A stretch of 64,000 bases of DNA. Origin: Radiobacillus kanasensis (GTDB lineage Bacteria > Bacillota > Bacilli > Bacillales > Amphibacillaceae). This document shows positions 51,374-60,873 of the stretch, piece by piece. A program made the position numbers and the translations under genes. Under the pieces are notes generated by a model. It had not been told where the DNA came from and did not search any database. It saw only the letters and a list, made by a program, of their open reading frames with translations. The stretch spans positions 1,370,001 to 1,434,000 of the forward strand of contig NZ_CP088020.1 of assembly GCF_021049245.1 (NCBI RefSeq), written 5' to 3'. Every line of letters begins with the position of its first letter. Positions within the stretch are counted from its first letter, which is position 1.

Positions 51374-52393
51374 ATGGGTTTAGACAAACAGATTGAAGTA
51401 GGGGGCCTTGATTTTAGTTGGGATCTAGAGAAAGGATTATTTAATTTCGAAGGACAGGAAGCCGTTCTATTTTGGATTTCAAGTGCTATGAAGGCTTTTT
51501 TTGATACGATGGAAGAGATTTCTGGAGAAGAGGCTTCGCATCTTGTTTTGGAAACGACCGGATTTCGACAAGGCTTAGTGGTAGGAGAATATTTTGAAAA
51601 GATGAAAGATGTAAGTGCAGAAGACGCAGCGAAATTAATTACGGACACATATGCTTCTGCAGGATGGGGAAGATTTATTATCGAACATTTAGATCGAGAA
51701 GGCCACACATTGACGGTTCACTTAAAAGATAGCTGGGAACACAAAATCAATGTTGCTCAAGAGAAAACAAAAGGAGGAAGTTTTTTAGCTGGCCATTTCG
51801 CAGGCATTTTCTCTGGCCTTTTTGGGGTCAATATTTGGTATGAGATTGAGCATTTCCAATTGGATGGTCATGAGGCGACTAAGATTAATTATTTCCCTTC
51901 CGAGGTGACTATTGAAGAAAATATCCATAAGCTTTCCCGTAAGAAAGAACTGGATCACATTATGCGATTAGAAGGAGAAGTTGAAAATAAAACAAGAGAA
52001 TTAAGGGACCTTGTAAAACGAATTTCTTCCCCAATTATCCCAGTATTAGAAGGAATTGCTGTCGTTCCGTTAATTGGAAAATATGATGAAGAACGATCCG
52101 AAGAGCTTGTAACAAAGACGCTCGAAAATCTCCCAACCTACCGATCCAGCTACCTCATCCTAGATTTGACAGGTTTAGATCAGGACACTGGTGACCTTAC
52201 AGCTAGTTTAATTGGAAAGCTCGGTGTGGCTGCTTCGTTAATAGGAACGGAAACGATACTAGTTGGTATATCTCCTCATTTAAGTCAAGTGATAGCGAAG
52301 TTGGAACATAACTTTTCTGAATTCAACTGCTTCCAAACCTTGCAGCACGGGATTCATTTTGCGTTGGCGCAAATGGGAAGAAAAATCATCTAA
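51374..52393 (+). CDS. RsbR-like STAS protein with N-terminal sensor domain
   Basis: 339 residues. N-terminal ~190 residues have a V4R/4-vinyl reductase-like pattern (EEASHLVLETTGFRQGLVVGEYFEKMK, ASAGWGRFIIEHLD, SFLAGHFAGIFSGLFGVNIWYEIEHFQLDG), probably small-molecule sensing. A linker helix (KKELDHIMRLEGEVENKTREL) leads to a STAS domain (ISSPIIPVLEGIAVVPLIGKYDEER, SYLILDLTGLDQDTGDLTASLIGKLGVAASLIG) as in RsbR proteins, with the phosphorylatable Thr region retained. It may feed the sigma-B stressosome; rsbS/rsbT are not nearby. Ribosome site AGAGGGGAATT; the ATG at 51374 is preferred over a TTG at 51368. Confidence 0.82.
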   Translation: MGLDKQIEVGGLDFSWDLEKGLFNFEGQEAVLFWISSAMKAFFDTMEEISGEEASHLVLETTGFRQGLVVGEYFEKMKDVSAEDAAKLITDTYASAGWGRFIIEHLDREGHTLTVHLKDSWEHKINVAQEKTKGGSFLAGHFAGIFSGLFGVNIWYEIEHFQLDGHEATKINYFPSEVTIEENIHKLSRKKELDHIMRLEGEVENKTRELRDLVKRISSPIIPVLEGIAVVPLIGKYDEERSEELVTKTLENLPTYRSSYLILDLTGLDQDTGDLTASLIGKLGVAASLIGTETILVGISPHLSQVIAKLEHNFSEFNCFQTLQHGIHFALAQMGRKII

Positions 52394-52463
52394 ACTTAAA
52401 TTGTGAGGGAAAGCAGAATCGGGTGTATGATTAAAAACATACCAAAAAATACATAAAGTTAGG

Positions 52464-53717
52464 ATGATAGGTGTGTTTGGAAAAATGATGGGTTCCGTGA
52501 AAGGCCGTACGGCATTAGTGTGGAGAATTCCAACTTTCCCCATTCTGCTCTTGTTGAATTTTATGTTCGGGTTGGCAACATCTTTATTCATTCCGTTTTC
52601 TTCCTTATTCGGCATTGATGAAGTAGGAATGAGCAATTTATCCTACGGAATTTTTATGACGACAATGGCGATAGGCGGAGTAGTGATTAGTACATATATT
52701 GGAAAGCTCTCGGATCGAAATGTGAGTCGTAAGCTGATTCTTATTGTGTCATCTGTTGCGGCTATTGCTGGTTATATGGGGTTTGCATACATTCGAAACT
52801 ATATCTTACTTGCATTAGTAGGCTTTTTTCTATTAGGAATAGCCTCTGCTACGATGCCACAACTTTGGGCGCATGCTCGGGAAGTTTTAGAGCAATCAGA
52901 CGTTCCCAAAAAAGAAATTCCTTATGTAATGAATGTATTTCGAATGTTTACTGCTTTAGCATGGACCGTTGGCCCAGCTTTTGCGGGTTGGGTATTAGTG
53001 GCTATGGATTTTAAAGGATTATTTATGCTTGTATCTATTGGGTTCTTGCTATGTATTTTTGCCATTATCTTTTTCTTGAAGGATGAGCCTAAAAAGGTGG
53101 ATATGACTGGCAAGCAGGTTGTATTGGGAAAATTCATGCTGAAGCCACATATATTTGCGAATATTCTAGCCATGTTTTTGCTACATGCAGCCACGACGAT
53201 TAATATGCAAAACATACCGCAATTCGTTACGAAAACGCTGGGTGGAACAGAAGCACATGTTGGTGTAATCTTTAGCGTCCCACCCGTTTTTGAGGTGCCA
53301 CTTATGATCATGTTTGGTATCATGGCGACAAGATGGGACTTAGGAAAGCTCATTAAGCTTGGTTTTTTATTTTCCTTTGCTTATTTTTTCTTGATTTGGA
53401 ACGTAACAGAACCGTGGCAGATCTACCCGTTGCAAGTACTTAGTGCGGCAAATGTAGCGATTACGGCAGGGTTGGCCGTTACGTATTTTCAAAACTTTTT
53501 GCCGAAGGAGCCGGGCACGGCCACGACACTGTATATGAACGCACAAAAGATTGGATCCACACTAGGCTTTTTATTATTTGGGTATTTTTCAAGCCTGTTT
53601 GAATATCAAAATGTGTTTATTATCTGTATTTTATTTACAGGGATTGGATTCTTCATTTTGTTGTTCTTTGGAAGTGAGCGAAAACAGAGTAAGAAATTAC
53701 ATGTAGCAGAATCATAA
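52464..53717 (+). CDS. MFS transporter, SET (sugar efflux)-like
   Basis: 417 residues, 12 TM helices. Helices 1-2 and the loop LSYGIFMTTMAIGGVVISTYIGKLSDRNVSRK contain the G-x-L-S-D-R MFS motif A; a second half starts near FMLKPHIFANILAMFLLHAA and contains the mid-repeat PPVFEVPLMIMFGIMATRWDLGKL. The pattern resembles SetA/SetB sugar-efflux relatives. Substrate uncertain. The start ATG is poorly supported (TTAGG close to it), and internal ATGs at residues 8-9 are possible. Followed after ~70 nt by a lipoprotein gene. Confidence 0.82.
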   Translation: MIGVFGKMMGSVKGRTALVWRIPTFPILLLLNFMFGLATSLFIPFSSLFGIDEVGMSNLSYGIFMTTMAIGGVVISTYIGKLSDRNVSRKLILIVSSVAAIAGYMGFAYIRNYILLALVGFFLLGIASATMPQLWAHAREVLEQSDVPKKEIPYVMNVFRMFTALAWTVGPAFAGWVLVAMDFKGLFMLVSIGFLLCIFAIIFFLKDEPKKVDMTGKQVVLGKFMLKPHIFANILAMFLLHAATTINMQNIPQFVTKTLGGTEAHVGVIFSVPPVFEVPLMIMFGIMATRWDLGKLIKLGFLFSFAYFFLIWNVTEPWQIYPLQVLSAANVAITAGLAVTYFQNFLPKEPGTATTLYMNAQKIGSTLGFLLFGYFSSLFEYQNVFIICILFTGIGFFILLFFGSERKQSKKLHVAES

Positions 53718-53785
53718 AAATGTGTAACATATTTTCGAATGAAACGTCAGATTCTATAAGAAATAGAAAAGAGAGGACGTTCCTT

Positions 53786-54286
53786 ATGAAAAAAATCCTA
53801 GTGCTATTCGGAATAATCGTATTCTTGTCAGCTTGTGGAACAACGAATGCAGATCCTGGTCTCGATGAAGAACAACCACAACAACCATCGCCAATAGTAG
53901 AAGATGACAATGAATCGGAGGATCAAAATAACGGAGGCATTGTAGCAGGGGAGGTCGAAGCTAAATTGCAAGAAGTAGCTCCTATGCAATACGTGTACAC
54001 CGTAAAAAACCAAACTGAAAAAACAGTGAAATTAGAATTTACAAGCTCGCAGCGCTATGATTTTTCTGTGGAGACGAAAGAAGGAAAACAAGTATATCTA
54101 TACTCTAGTACAGCCTCCTTCTTACAAGCCCTTGGAGAAGAAACAATGGAACCAGCTGGCGAATTAACATACACCTTAGACTTAAATCAAATCGACTTAT
54201 CTCCGGGTGAATATGTATTGACAGCTTGGATGACTCCTAAAGAAGGAGAAAAATATAAGATTTCCACAGAATTTACGATGGAGTAA
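53786..54286 (+). CDS. BsuPI-domain lipoprotein
   Basis: 166 residues. Type II signal peptide with FLSAC lipobox (Cys17), an acidic Gln/Pro-rich spacer, then a ~110-residue BsuPI-like beta domain: YVYTVKNQTEKTVKLEFTSSQRYDFSVETKEGKQVYLYS, typical of intracellular proteinase inhibitor-related domains that are also found on extracytoplasmic proteins. Role at the cell surface is unknown. The ATG at 53786 has AGAGAGGACG; longer in-frame readings are rejected by the lipobox position. Confidence 0.85.
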   Translation: MKKILVLFGIIVFLSACGTTNADPGLDEEQPQQPSPIVEDDNESEDQNNGGIVAGEVEAKLQEVAPMQYVYTVKNQTEKTVKLEFTSSQRYDFSVETKEGKQVYLYSSTASFLQALGEETMEPAGELTYTLDLNQIDLSPGEYVLTAWMTPKEGEKYKISTEFTME

Positions 54287-54303
54287 TAGCTGGGAGGGAA
54301 CGA

Positions 54304-54851
54304 ATGAAGATATTAGTGATCATTGCGCACCCAACCATGGATGATTCACGAATCAATGCTTACTTGAAGAAGGTTGTGGAACAGGAAGCATCGGTTACTG
54401 TTCATGATTTATACAGCACATACCCGAACGAGGATATTGATGTAGGTCAGGAGCAACAACTACTAGAGAAGCATGATAGGATTATTTTTCAGTATCCTAA
54501 TTATTGGTATAGCTATACGCCGCTTCTTAAAAAGTGGTTTGATAAGGTGTTGGAAAGCGGATGGGCCTTTAAAGGAAGTCGTGCTTTAAAAGGAAAGGAA
54601 AAGAATTTGGAATTGCTTTAAGCTCAGCCTTCAAGGAAGAGGATTATCGATTTGATGGAATTCACCGCCATTCTATTGATCAAATTTTGGCACCTTTCCA
54701 TGCCACCTGTAATTTTATTCGTGTGAAATCCTTGCCTGCCTTTCATACCTTTGAGGAAAATGTTATCACTGAGGAAGCCTTAATCCAACAAGGGGAAAGA
54801 TACTTACGGTATGTAAACGGTTCCTATGAATTCCATTATTTTGTAGATTAG
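54304..54851 (+). pseudogene. Frameshifted flavodoxin-like NAD(P)H quinone oxidoreductase (KefF/YwrO type)
   Basis: The first frame (54304-54621) reads ILVIIAHPTMDDSRINAYLKK, FQYPNYWYSYTPLLKKWFDKVLESGWAF and then GKEKNLELL-stop. A second frame continues from about 54611 as GIALSSAFKEEDYRFDGIHR, ILAPFHATCNFIRVKSLPAF and ends HYFVD-stop at 54849-54851. Total length 548 nt is one less than a multiple of three, so a single-base loss in the A-rich run AAAGGAAAGGAAAAGAA explains it. Intact, it would be a ~182-residue FMN enzyme. Sequencing error or programmed frameshift cannot be excluded. Confidence 0.8.
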
Positions 54852-54856
54852 AAAAG

Positions 54857-54892
54857 AGTACAAAATCTTTGCCGATTTTGTGCTTTTTTTTG
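54857..54892 (+). terminator. Terminator
   Basis: ACAAAATC / GATTTTGT hairpin with a 6-nt loop and TTTTTTTT. Confidence 0.88.
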
Positions 54893-54962
54893 AGATAATG
54901 AATCTTCTATTTAGGAGAATTCGTAGTTAATAATAAGTTGAATATTGGGAGGACAAATCAAA

Positions 54963-55133
54963 ATGTCGGAAAGGAAAGAGAAAAAAAGGAGTAGTGATAA
55001 GTACGGTGCTAGCATAGGAGCAGGGATTGCAATCGGTGCCGCAATTGGTGTAGCTATGGATAATATTGCAATAGGAATTGCCATTGGTCTAGCTATTGGT
55101 TCAGGGATAGGAGCTTCTATGAGTAAAAAATAA
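54963..55133 (+). CDS. Small glycine-zipper membrane protein
   Basis: 56 residues: a basic N terminus (SERKEKKRSSDKYGASIGAG) and a glycine-zipper segment with repeated A-I-G and G-x-x-x-G steps (GIAIGAAIGVAMD, IGIAIGLAIGSGIGASM). Such zippers insert in membranes and oligomerise. Ribosome site GGGAGG. No clear family. Between two terminators, so monocistronic. Confidence 0.75.
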   Translation: MSERKEKKRSSDKYGASIGAGIAIGAAIGVAMDNIAIGIAIGLAIGSGIGASMSKK

Positions 55134-55149
55134 AAAGGGATTGGTAAAG

Positions 55150-55180
55150 TGGAGGACCGAATGTGGTCTTCCTTTTTTAA
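55150..55180 (+). terminator. Terminator
   Basis: GGAGGACC / GGTCTTCC hairpin with a 6-nt loop and TTTTTT. Confidence 0.9.
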
Positions 55181-55322
55181 TGTGCACTTTATGTTGTGGC
55201 TGATATTATTTTGATTTATTCTTTAAAGGTGTACATTAATTAAGGCTCATATTAGTCATTTTAGGAAAAAACGTACCTTTTATTGAACTCATTAAAATAA
55301 TTAATGCACATTAATTATTTAT

Positions 55323-55333
55323 TGTGATATACT
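55323..55333 (+). promoter_or_regulatory. CcpN-type operator over the gapB promoter
   Basis: TGTGATATACT matches the CcpN box as I recall it (TRTGHYATAYW) and contains a -10 like TATACT, about 25 bp before the gapB start. Upstream GTGTACATTAATTA (55229) and ATGCACATTAATTA (55303) form a direct repeat that may be a second site. The CcpN gene itself is 2.8 kb downstream. Confidence 0.6.
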
Positions 55334-55358
55334 AAATACCATCAAAGGAGGGATGGGA

Positions 55359-56396
55359 ATGATTAGTGGAATTGGAATAAGCGGGATGGGAAGAATCGGC
55401 AGGTTATTAATTCGCAACATAATGTCAGATTGCAAAATGAAGGATGAGCTGAAAGCGATTAATAGCACGTACCCGGCCGAGACGATTGCTCATTTATTAA
55501 AATATGACTCCGTTCATGGAACGTGGGATGCAGAAATACGTGCAACAGAAAATACGCTCATTATTAATGAAAGCGTTATACAAGTGGCATATTCGCGTGA
55601 GCCGGAACGAATACCATGGAAAACATTTGGCGTGGACCTAGTCATTGATTCGACGGGTAAATTTAATCATCGTACTGGCGCTTCAAGACATTTGGAAGCG
55701 GGTGCTTCAACGGTACTTATTACAGCACCTGGAACGGATATGGATCAAACCATAGTAATGGGAGTAAATCAGCATGATTTTGATCCAGATAGGGATGCAT
55801 TCCTATCCGCAGCTTCTTGTACGACTAATTGTGTCGTGCCAATCTTGAAAGTTATCGATGATGCATTTTCTATCAAGAGAGGGTGGGTGACAACAGTTCA
55901 TGCCTTTACATCTGATCAAAATCATCTAGATAATCCACATAAGGATTTACGAAGAGCACGTGCATGTACACAATCCATTATTCCAACGACAACGGGAATT
56001 GGTAAGGCATTGATGGGTGTGCTGCCACATCTATCAACGAAAATGGAAGGGACCGCCATCCGAGTTCCAACTCAAGATGTTTCCTTGGTGGATTTAACGA
56101 TTGAGCTATATGAAGAAACTTCAATAGAAGAAGTGAAAAAGAAATTTGAAGAAGCTGCAAACGGTAGTCTTTTTGGAATTATAGATTGGACGGAAACTCC
56201 TCTCGTTTCTTCTGATTATATAGGATGTCAGAAATCAGCGGTCATTGACGGTCCCTCAGTCAAAGTTGTAGGAAACCATCTGAAAATTTTAGCTTGGTAT
56301 GACAACGAATGGGCGTATGCAACCAGGGTTATAGAGCTCGCCAACTACGTACAAAAGGAGAGAAGAGAAAATGGCAAACTACGAAAATCTTCCTAA
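55359..56396 (+). CDS. gapB: Glyceraldehyde-3-phosphate dehydrogenase, gluconeogenic type
   Basis: 345 residues. GISGMGRIGRLLIRNI nucleotide-binding start; catalytic SAASCTTNCVVPILK; WYDNEWAYATRVIEL C-terminal signature. Neighbourhood with pckA, ccpN and glpX makes this the NADP-dependent gluconeogenic GapB rather than glycolytic GapA. The ATG at 55359 follows AAAGGAGGG at proper spacing; an ATG at 55353 is too close. The gene's 3' end overlaps a small Cys-rich gene and pckA follows, so the three probably share a transcript repressed by CcpN during growth on glucose. Confidence 0.93.
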   Translation: MISGIGISGMGRIGRLLIRNIMSDCKMKDELKAINSTYPAETIAHLLKYDSVHGTWDAEIRATENTLIINESVIQVAYSREPERIPWKTFGVDLVIDSTGKFNHRTGASRHLEAGASTVLITAPGTDMDQTIVMGVNQHDFDPDRDAFLSAASCTTNCVVPILKVIDDAFSIKRGWVTTVHAFTSDQNHLDNPHKDLRRARACTQSIIPTTTGIGKALMGVLPHLSTKMEGTAIRVPTQDVSLVDLTIELYEETSIEEVKKKFEEAANGSLFGIIDWTETPLVSSDYIGCQKSAVIDGPSVKVVGNHLKILAWYDNEWAYATRVIELANYVQKERRENGKLRKSS

Positions 56397-56538
56397 AATG
56401 GGTGTTATCGTGTGTAGCCATTGCGGCTGCGAAATCGAAACGTTTCAGACGAATAAAGTGACCATTTTTTACTCAAACTGCGAGAATAATGTATGTTGCC
56501 ATTCGATAGAAAGGGATGAAGCGGTTGAATTCGGTTAA
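56371..56538 (+). CDS. SR1P-like small Cys-rich peptide
   Basis: 55 residues: [20 protein letters not shown] then [20 protein letters not shown] and [14 protein letters not shown]. The core from M10 follows the pattern of the 39-residue SR1P peptide of B. subtilis (M-G-x-I-V-C-x-x-C-x-x-x-I-x-x-F...K-x-T-x-x-Y-x-x-C), which binds GapA and promotes RNase J1 activity. AGGAG lies 11 nt before the ATG; 26 nt overlap with gapB and 14 nt with pckA. In B. subtilis SR1P is encoded on the separate CcpN-repressed SR1 RNA; here it lies in the gapB-pckA unit, also likely CcpN-repressed. Confidence 0.75.
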   Translation: MANYENLPKMGVIVCSHCGCEIETFQTNKVTIFYSNCENNVCCHSIERDEAVEFG

Positions 56539-58102
56539 CTTGCTAGCCTCACGTATGAATTTAAACTCACACCTTGTGCATGATAATCTATCCGTTTCGG
56601 AGTTGGTTGAAGCCTCCATCAAACGAAAGGAAGGGATGCTAACAGAGTCAGGTGCTTTTCTCACCGCTACAGGTAAGTTCACAGGGCGTTCTCCAAAAGA
56701 TCGATTTATCGTAAAGGATGATCAGACAGAAAAGCATGTTTCCTGGGGGAACGTGAATCAATCTATTTCGAAGTATCACTTCGAAGCCTTATATGATAAG
56801 GCACTAGCCTATATGGAGAACAAAGAACTTTTTGTTTTCGATGGTCAAGCGGGTGCAGACAATAGACACTCTTTGCCAATACGTGTCATTAACGAATATG
56901 CATGGCACAATTTGTTTGCTCGGCAATTGTTTATTCGAAAAAAAGAAACCGGGATAGAACCGGATTTTACGGTTATTTGTTTACCTGGTTTGCAAGCAGA
57001 TCCAGCGGTAGACGGAACGAACTCCGAGACGTTTATAACCATTTCCTTTGAGAAAAAGGTGGTGTTAATAGGGGGGACCGCCTATGCTGGTGAAATGAAA
57101 AAGTCTATCTTCAGTGTTCTTAATTACCTTCTTCCTTTTAAAGGTGTCTTCCCGATGCATTGTTCAGCCAATGTGGGAAAGGAAAAGGGTGACGTTGCTC
57201 TATTCTTCGGTTTGTCTGGTACAGGGAAAACCACTCTGTCCGCAGATGAAAGCCGCAAGCTGATTGGCGACGATGAACACGGTTGGTCGGAGCAGGGTGT
57301 TTTTAATATAGAAGGTGGATGCTACGCCAAATGCATCGGATTGAGCAAAGAAAAAGAACCGCAAATTTGGAATGCCATTAAGTTTGGTACGGTACTAGAA
57401 AATGTAGCAGTTGATACAAATACAAAGCAGCTCGATTTTGATAATGGTACATTAACTGAAAATACGCGGGCTGCTTACCCACTAGAACACATTCCCGATG
57501 TTTTAACACCTAGTTATGCTGCACATCCTAATACAATTGTTTTCCTAACGGCTGATGCTTTCGGTGTTTTACCACCTATCGCCAAATTATCGAAAGAGCA
57601 AGCGATGTATCATTTCCTATCAGGGTACACGTCTAAGCTGGCAGGGACTGAACGAGGGGTAACAGAGCCTGAGGCGACATTTTCTACTTGTTTTGGAGAA
57701 CCTTTTTTACCACTTGATCCATCTGTCTATGCGAGCATGTTGGGACAGAAACTGGAGGAGCATAATGTGGATGTTTTCCTTGTTAATACTGGTTGGACTA
57801 GTGGACCGTACGGCATTGGGAAACGAATCCCTTTATCTTTTACACGGGCGATGGTGACAGCTGCTATTAATGGGGATTTGAAGGAGTGTACCTACCGGAC
57901 AGATGAGATATTTGGATTATCCGTCCCGACCTCCATCAATGGTATTCCGGATAAGCTGTTGAATCCGAGAGAGACGTGGAAAAATCCAAAAAAATACGAT
58001 CAAAAAGCAAAAGAACTAGCGGGTCGATTCCAAAAGAACTTTTCCCGTTTTTCGGATGTGAGTAAAACGATTCGCCAAGCAGGTCCAAAAATAAACGGAT
58101 AA
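56525..58102 (+). CDS. pckA: Phosphoenolpyruvate carboxykinase (ATP)
   Basis: 525 residues. Converts oxaloacetate to PEP with ATP, the entry of gluconeogenesis. Motifs: [26 protein letters not shown] (kinase-1a P loop), [23 protein letters not shown] (kinase-2 and metal site), [16 protein letters not shown] and TGWTSGPYG. Start: TTG at 56525 gives an N terminus NSVNLLASR as in B. subtilis PckA (MNSVDLT...) and stands at good distance from AAAGGG; ATG at 56516 touches the ribosome site. Overlaps the SR1P-like gene. Confidence 0.94.
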   Translation: MNSVNLLASRMNLNSHLVHDNLSVSELVEASIKRKEGMLTESGAFLTATGKFTGRSPKDRFIVKDDQTEKHVSWGNVNQSISKYHFEALYDKALAYMENKELFVFDGQAGADNRHSLPIRVINEYAWHNLFARQLFIRKKETGIEPDFTVICLPGLQADPAVDGTNSETFITISFEKKVVLIGGTAYAGEMKKSIFSVLNYLLPFKGVFPMHCSANVGKEKGDVALFFGLSGTGKTTLSADESRKLIGDDEHGWSEQGVFNIEGGCYAKCIGLSKEKEPQIWNAIKFGTVLENVAVDTNTKQLDFDNGTLTENTRAAYPLEHIPDVLTPSYAAHPNTIVFLTADAFGVLPPIAKLSKEQAMYHFLSGYTSKLAGTERGVTEPEATFSTCFGEPFLPLDPSVYASMLGQKLEEHNVDVFLVNTGWTSGPYGIGKRIPLSFTRAMVTAAINGDLKECTYRTDEIFGLSVPTSINGIPDKLLNPRETWKNPKKYDQKAKELAGRFQKNFSRFSDVSKTIRQAGPKING

Positions 58103-58193
58103 AATTATTCCCATCTATTCTAGACCCGTTCTTGCGTTGCTACTAAAAGAATTATATGATTACCTCAAGAGAGGCTTGGACAGGAGGAACGGC

Positions 58194-58823
58194 ATGATTG
58201 AGTTTTCGGCTAGACAATTAGAAATCGTAGATATCGTACAAAAAAATGAACCAATCACGGCGGAGCAAATTGCGGAAATGCTTGGGGTTAGTAAAGCAGC
58301 CCTGCGCTCTGACTTAGCTGTATTAGCCATGACGGGCTATATTGATGCTAAACCTAAGGTTGGATATTTTCGGGGGAGTAGCGTCAAGCGAGATGGAGTA
58401 AGTAGCCAGTTGAATAAGCTACTTATTAAGGATATTCAAGGGGTACCCGTTATTGTGCAAGAAACAACAACGGTGCATGATGCGGTTATCCAACTTTTCC
58501 TTGAAAATGTAGGCACACTCATGGTAGTGGATAGCGAGGGTTATCTAGAAGGAATTGTGTCACGCAAGGATCTATTAAAAGTGACTTTAGGAAACCCAAA
58601 TGCTTCTACCATGCCCGTTAATCTCGTAATGACAAGGCAACCGAACGTCGTGACGGCATCACCCGACGACACAGTTTTAGAAGCAGCAAGAAAAATGGTT
58701 CACTTTCAAGTCGATAGCCTTCCTGTCGTGCAAGGTGACGATAAGAGTAAATTGCTAGTCACAGGTCGAATTACGAAAACCAATATGACGCAAGTACTAG
58801 TTGATTTAGCAATGGAAGTCTAA
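58194..58823 (+). CDS. ccpN: Gluconeogenesis repressor CcpN (HTH-CBS)
   Basis: 209 residues. N-terminal HTH (QLEIVDIVQKNEPITAEQIAEMLGVSKAALRSDLAVL), the wing PKVGYF, then two CBS domains (LFLENVGTLMVVDSEGYLEGIVSRKDLLK; MVHFQVDSLPVVQ). Represses gapB, pckA and SR1 in B. subtilis in response to ATP/ADP levels. The ATG at 58194 follows GGACAGGAGGAACGGC; upstream starts are rejected by alignment. Its gene lies downstream of its probable targets and is followed by yqfL with a ~20-nt gap, as in B. subtilis. Confidence 0.93.
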   Translation: MIEFSARQLEIVDIVQKNEPITAEQIAEMLGVSKAALRSDLAVLAMTGYIDAKPKVGYFRGSSVKRDGVSSQLNKLLIKDIQGVPVIVQETTTVHDAVIQLFLENVGTLMVVDSEGYLEGIVSRKDLLKVTLGNPNASTMPVNLVMTRQPNVVTASPDDTVLEAARKMVHFQVDSLPVVQGDDKSKLLVTGRITKTNMTQVLVDLAMEV

Positions 58824-58842
58824 AGGATAGGTGGGAACAAAG

Positions 58843-59670
58843 ATGACAAACAAGGATCGAATCATTTATGTATGTTCAGATGCCGTAGGGGAAACAGCGG
58901 AAGCGGTCGCACGCGCAACCATGCGACAGTTTTCTAATGAAAGAATTCAAATTAGAAGATATGGTCATATTGAGACAGAAGAACAAATTCAGTCGTTGAT
59001 GGAGCAGGTCGCAAAGTCTGGGGGGATTATGGCCTATACGCTCGTACAGCCTGAATTAAGAGAGAAAATGAAACAGGAAGCGATTGAAAAAGATGTGAAA
59101 GCAATAGATGTCATGGGCCCACTTATGCAAGCCTATGTGGACACGTATAATAGTGCACCGAAACAGTTACCTGGATTACGCCATGAACTGGATGAAGAAT
59201 ACTTCCGCAGAATCGAGGCCATTGAATTTGCTGTAAAGTATGATGACGGCAGGGATGCGCGAGGATTTTTAAAAGCGCAGGTCGTCCTTGTTGGTGTTTC
59301 AAGAACATCCAAGACGCCACTTAGTATTTTCCTGGCGCATAAAGGGATAAAGGTGGCTAATCTTCCTATTTTGCCGGATGTGAAACCTCCAAAAGAACTC
59401 TATCAAGCTACGAAACCATTAATTATAGGGTTAACGATGGATCTGGATCATTTGTTGAAGATTCGTAAAGAACGATTAAAAGCAATCGGCCTACCGGATC
59501 ATGCCAAGTACGCTTCGGAAGAGCAAATTTTAAAAGAGCTGGAGCAATCCAAAAAGATCATGGAAGAGTTAAACTGTAAGGTTATTAACGTGTCTAACAA
59601 ATCTATTGAAGAAACTGCTGGAATTATTATGACCTATTTAGATAAACGATTTGAAGACCAATCGCAGTAA
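58843..59670 (+). CDS. yqfL: PEP synthase / pyruvate,phosphate dikinase regulatory protein
   Basis: 275 residues. DUF299 family (bifunctional kinase/pyrophosphorylase) with YVCSDAVGETAEAVARA at the start and VVLVGVSRTSKTPLSIFLAHKGIKVANLPILP with the P-loop-like G-V-S-R-T-S-K-T. It controls PEP-producing dikinases by ADP-dependent (de)phosphorylation. No ppdK or pps gene is visible in this window. The ATG at 58843 has AGGATAGGTGGG; starts at 58831 are rejected. In B. subtilis it forms an operon with ccpN. Confidence 0.92.
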   Translation: MTNKDRIIYVCSDAVGETAEAVARATMRQFSNERIQIRRYGHIETEEQIQSLMEQVAKSGGIMAYTLVQPELREKMKQEAIEKDVKAIDVMGPLMQAYVDTYNSAPKQLPGLRHELDEEYFRRIEAIEFAVKYDDGRDARGFLKAQVVLVGVSRTSKTPLSIFLAHKGIKVANLPILPDVKPPKELYQATKPLIIGLTMDLDHLLKIRKERLKAIGLPDHAKYASEEQILKELEQSKKIMEELNCKVINVSNKSIEETAGIIMTYLDKRFEDQSQ

Positions 59671-59709
59671 CCCTATGGTATCCGAACCATTTAGAGGGGG
59701 ATACCAACC

Positions 59710-60672
59710 ATGGAAAGAAGTTTATCAATAGAAGTTATTCGTGTTACGGAAGCAGCAGCTATAGCGTCTGCCCGTTGGATGGGGCGCGGCGTGAAGGATG
59801 AAGCAGATGATGCTGCAACAACTGCTATGCGCGATGTGTTTGATACGATTCCGATGCGAGGAACCGTAGTTATTGGAGAAGGGGAAATGGATGAAGCCCC
59901 CATGCTATACATTGGGGAAAAGCTAGGTTCTAGAGAAGGTCCTGAGGTAGATATCGCTGTGGATCCTTTAGAAGGCACGAGCATTGTTGCGGCGGGAGGA
60001 TCTAATGCATTAGCTGTCGTGGCCATTGCTGACAAAGGGAACCTACTGCATGCACCAGACATGTATATGAACAAAATCGCCGTCGGACCTGAAGCAGCAG
60101 GTAAAATAAATATAGAAGCGCCAATTTTAGAAAATATCCGTGCAGTGGCGAAGGCTAAGCAAAAAGAAATAGAAGATGTCGTTGTAACCATCCTTGATCG
60201 CCCAAGGCACTCGCACATTATAGAAGAATTGAGAAGAATAGGTGTACGAATCAAGCTAATAGATAACGGAGACGTAGCTGGTGCCATCAATACCGCCTTT
60301 GACCATACAGGGGTCGACATGCTGATAGGGGAAGGCGGAGCACCAGAAGGCGTTTTAGCCGCTGTTGCCTTGAAATGTCTTGGGGGAGACATGCAAGGTA
60401 AGCTTGTTCCGAAAAATAGAGAAGAATTCGAAAGATGCTTTAAAATGGGGTTAGATATAGAGAGCGTCTTAACATTAAATGATTTGGTCTCTGGTGATGA
60501 TGCCATTTTTGCTGCCACGGGAGTTACAGACGGAGAGCTCCTTAAGGGCGTGCAGTATAAAGGGGATATCGCCACGACACAATCAATCGTAATGAGAGCG
60601 AAGTCTGGTACAGTAAGATTTGTAGATGGTCAACATAGTCTAATGAAAAAGCCAAATTTAGTAATGGGGTAG
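59710..60672 (+). CDS. glpX: Fructose-1,6-bisphosphatase class II
   Basis: 320 residues. GlpX family: [71 protein letters not shown] with the metal-binding D-x-x-E-G-T. It dephosphorylates fructose-1,6-bisphosphate and completes the gluconeogenic set with gapB and pckA. 39 nt after yqfL; ribosome site AGAGGGGG. Terminator follows. Confidence 0.95.
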   Translation: MERSLSIEVIRVTEAAAIASARWMGRGVKDEADDAATTAMRDVFDTIPMRGTVVIGEGEMDEAPMLYIGEKLGSREGPEVDIAVDPLEGTSIVAAGGSNALAVVAIADKGNLLHAPDMYMNKIAVGPEAAGKINIEAPILENIRAVAKAKQKEIEDVVVTILDRPRHSHIIEELRRIGVRIKLIDNGDVAGAINTAFDHTGVDMLIGEGGAPEGVLAAVALKCLGGDMQGKLVPKNREEFERCFKMGLDIESVLTLNDLVSGDDAIFAATGVTDGELLKGVQYKGDIATTQSIVMRAKSGTVRFVDGQHSLMKKPNLVMG

Positions 60673-60702
60673 GATGGGCCGTGGGCTCATCCTTTTTGTT
60701 TT
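60671..60702 (+). terminator. Terminator after glpX
   Basis: AGGATGGGCC / GGGCTCATCCT hairpin with T run. Confidence 0.87.
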
Positions 60703-60873
60703 TCTCATATAGGAATTATATGTGCTGAGCGTTAACACAGCAGGCTTAGAGCTTCCTTTTTCCATAAAAAATGTAACAAAATAGTCGCAATTGGAAATAA
60801 AACATATCTATTTATCTACTAAGTTGTATGGTATCTTATTTTAGGAAACTTTATCTGGAGGGTAGATTCATAA

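Noticed and set aside
59691..60575. 294-residue reading frame antisense to glpX
   Set aside because: Mirror of a well-supported enzyme gene; composition rich in Ser/Pro as expected for an antisense frame.
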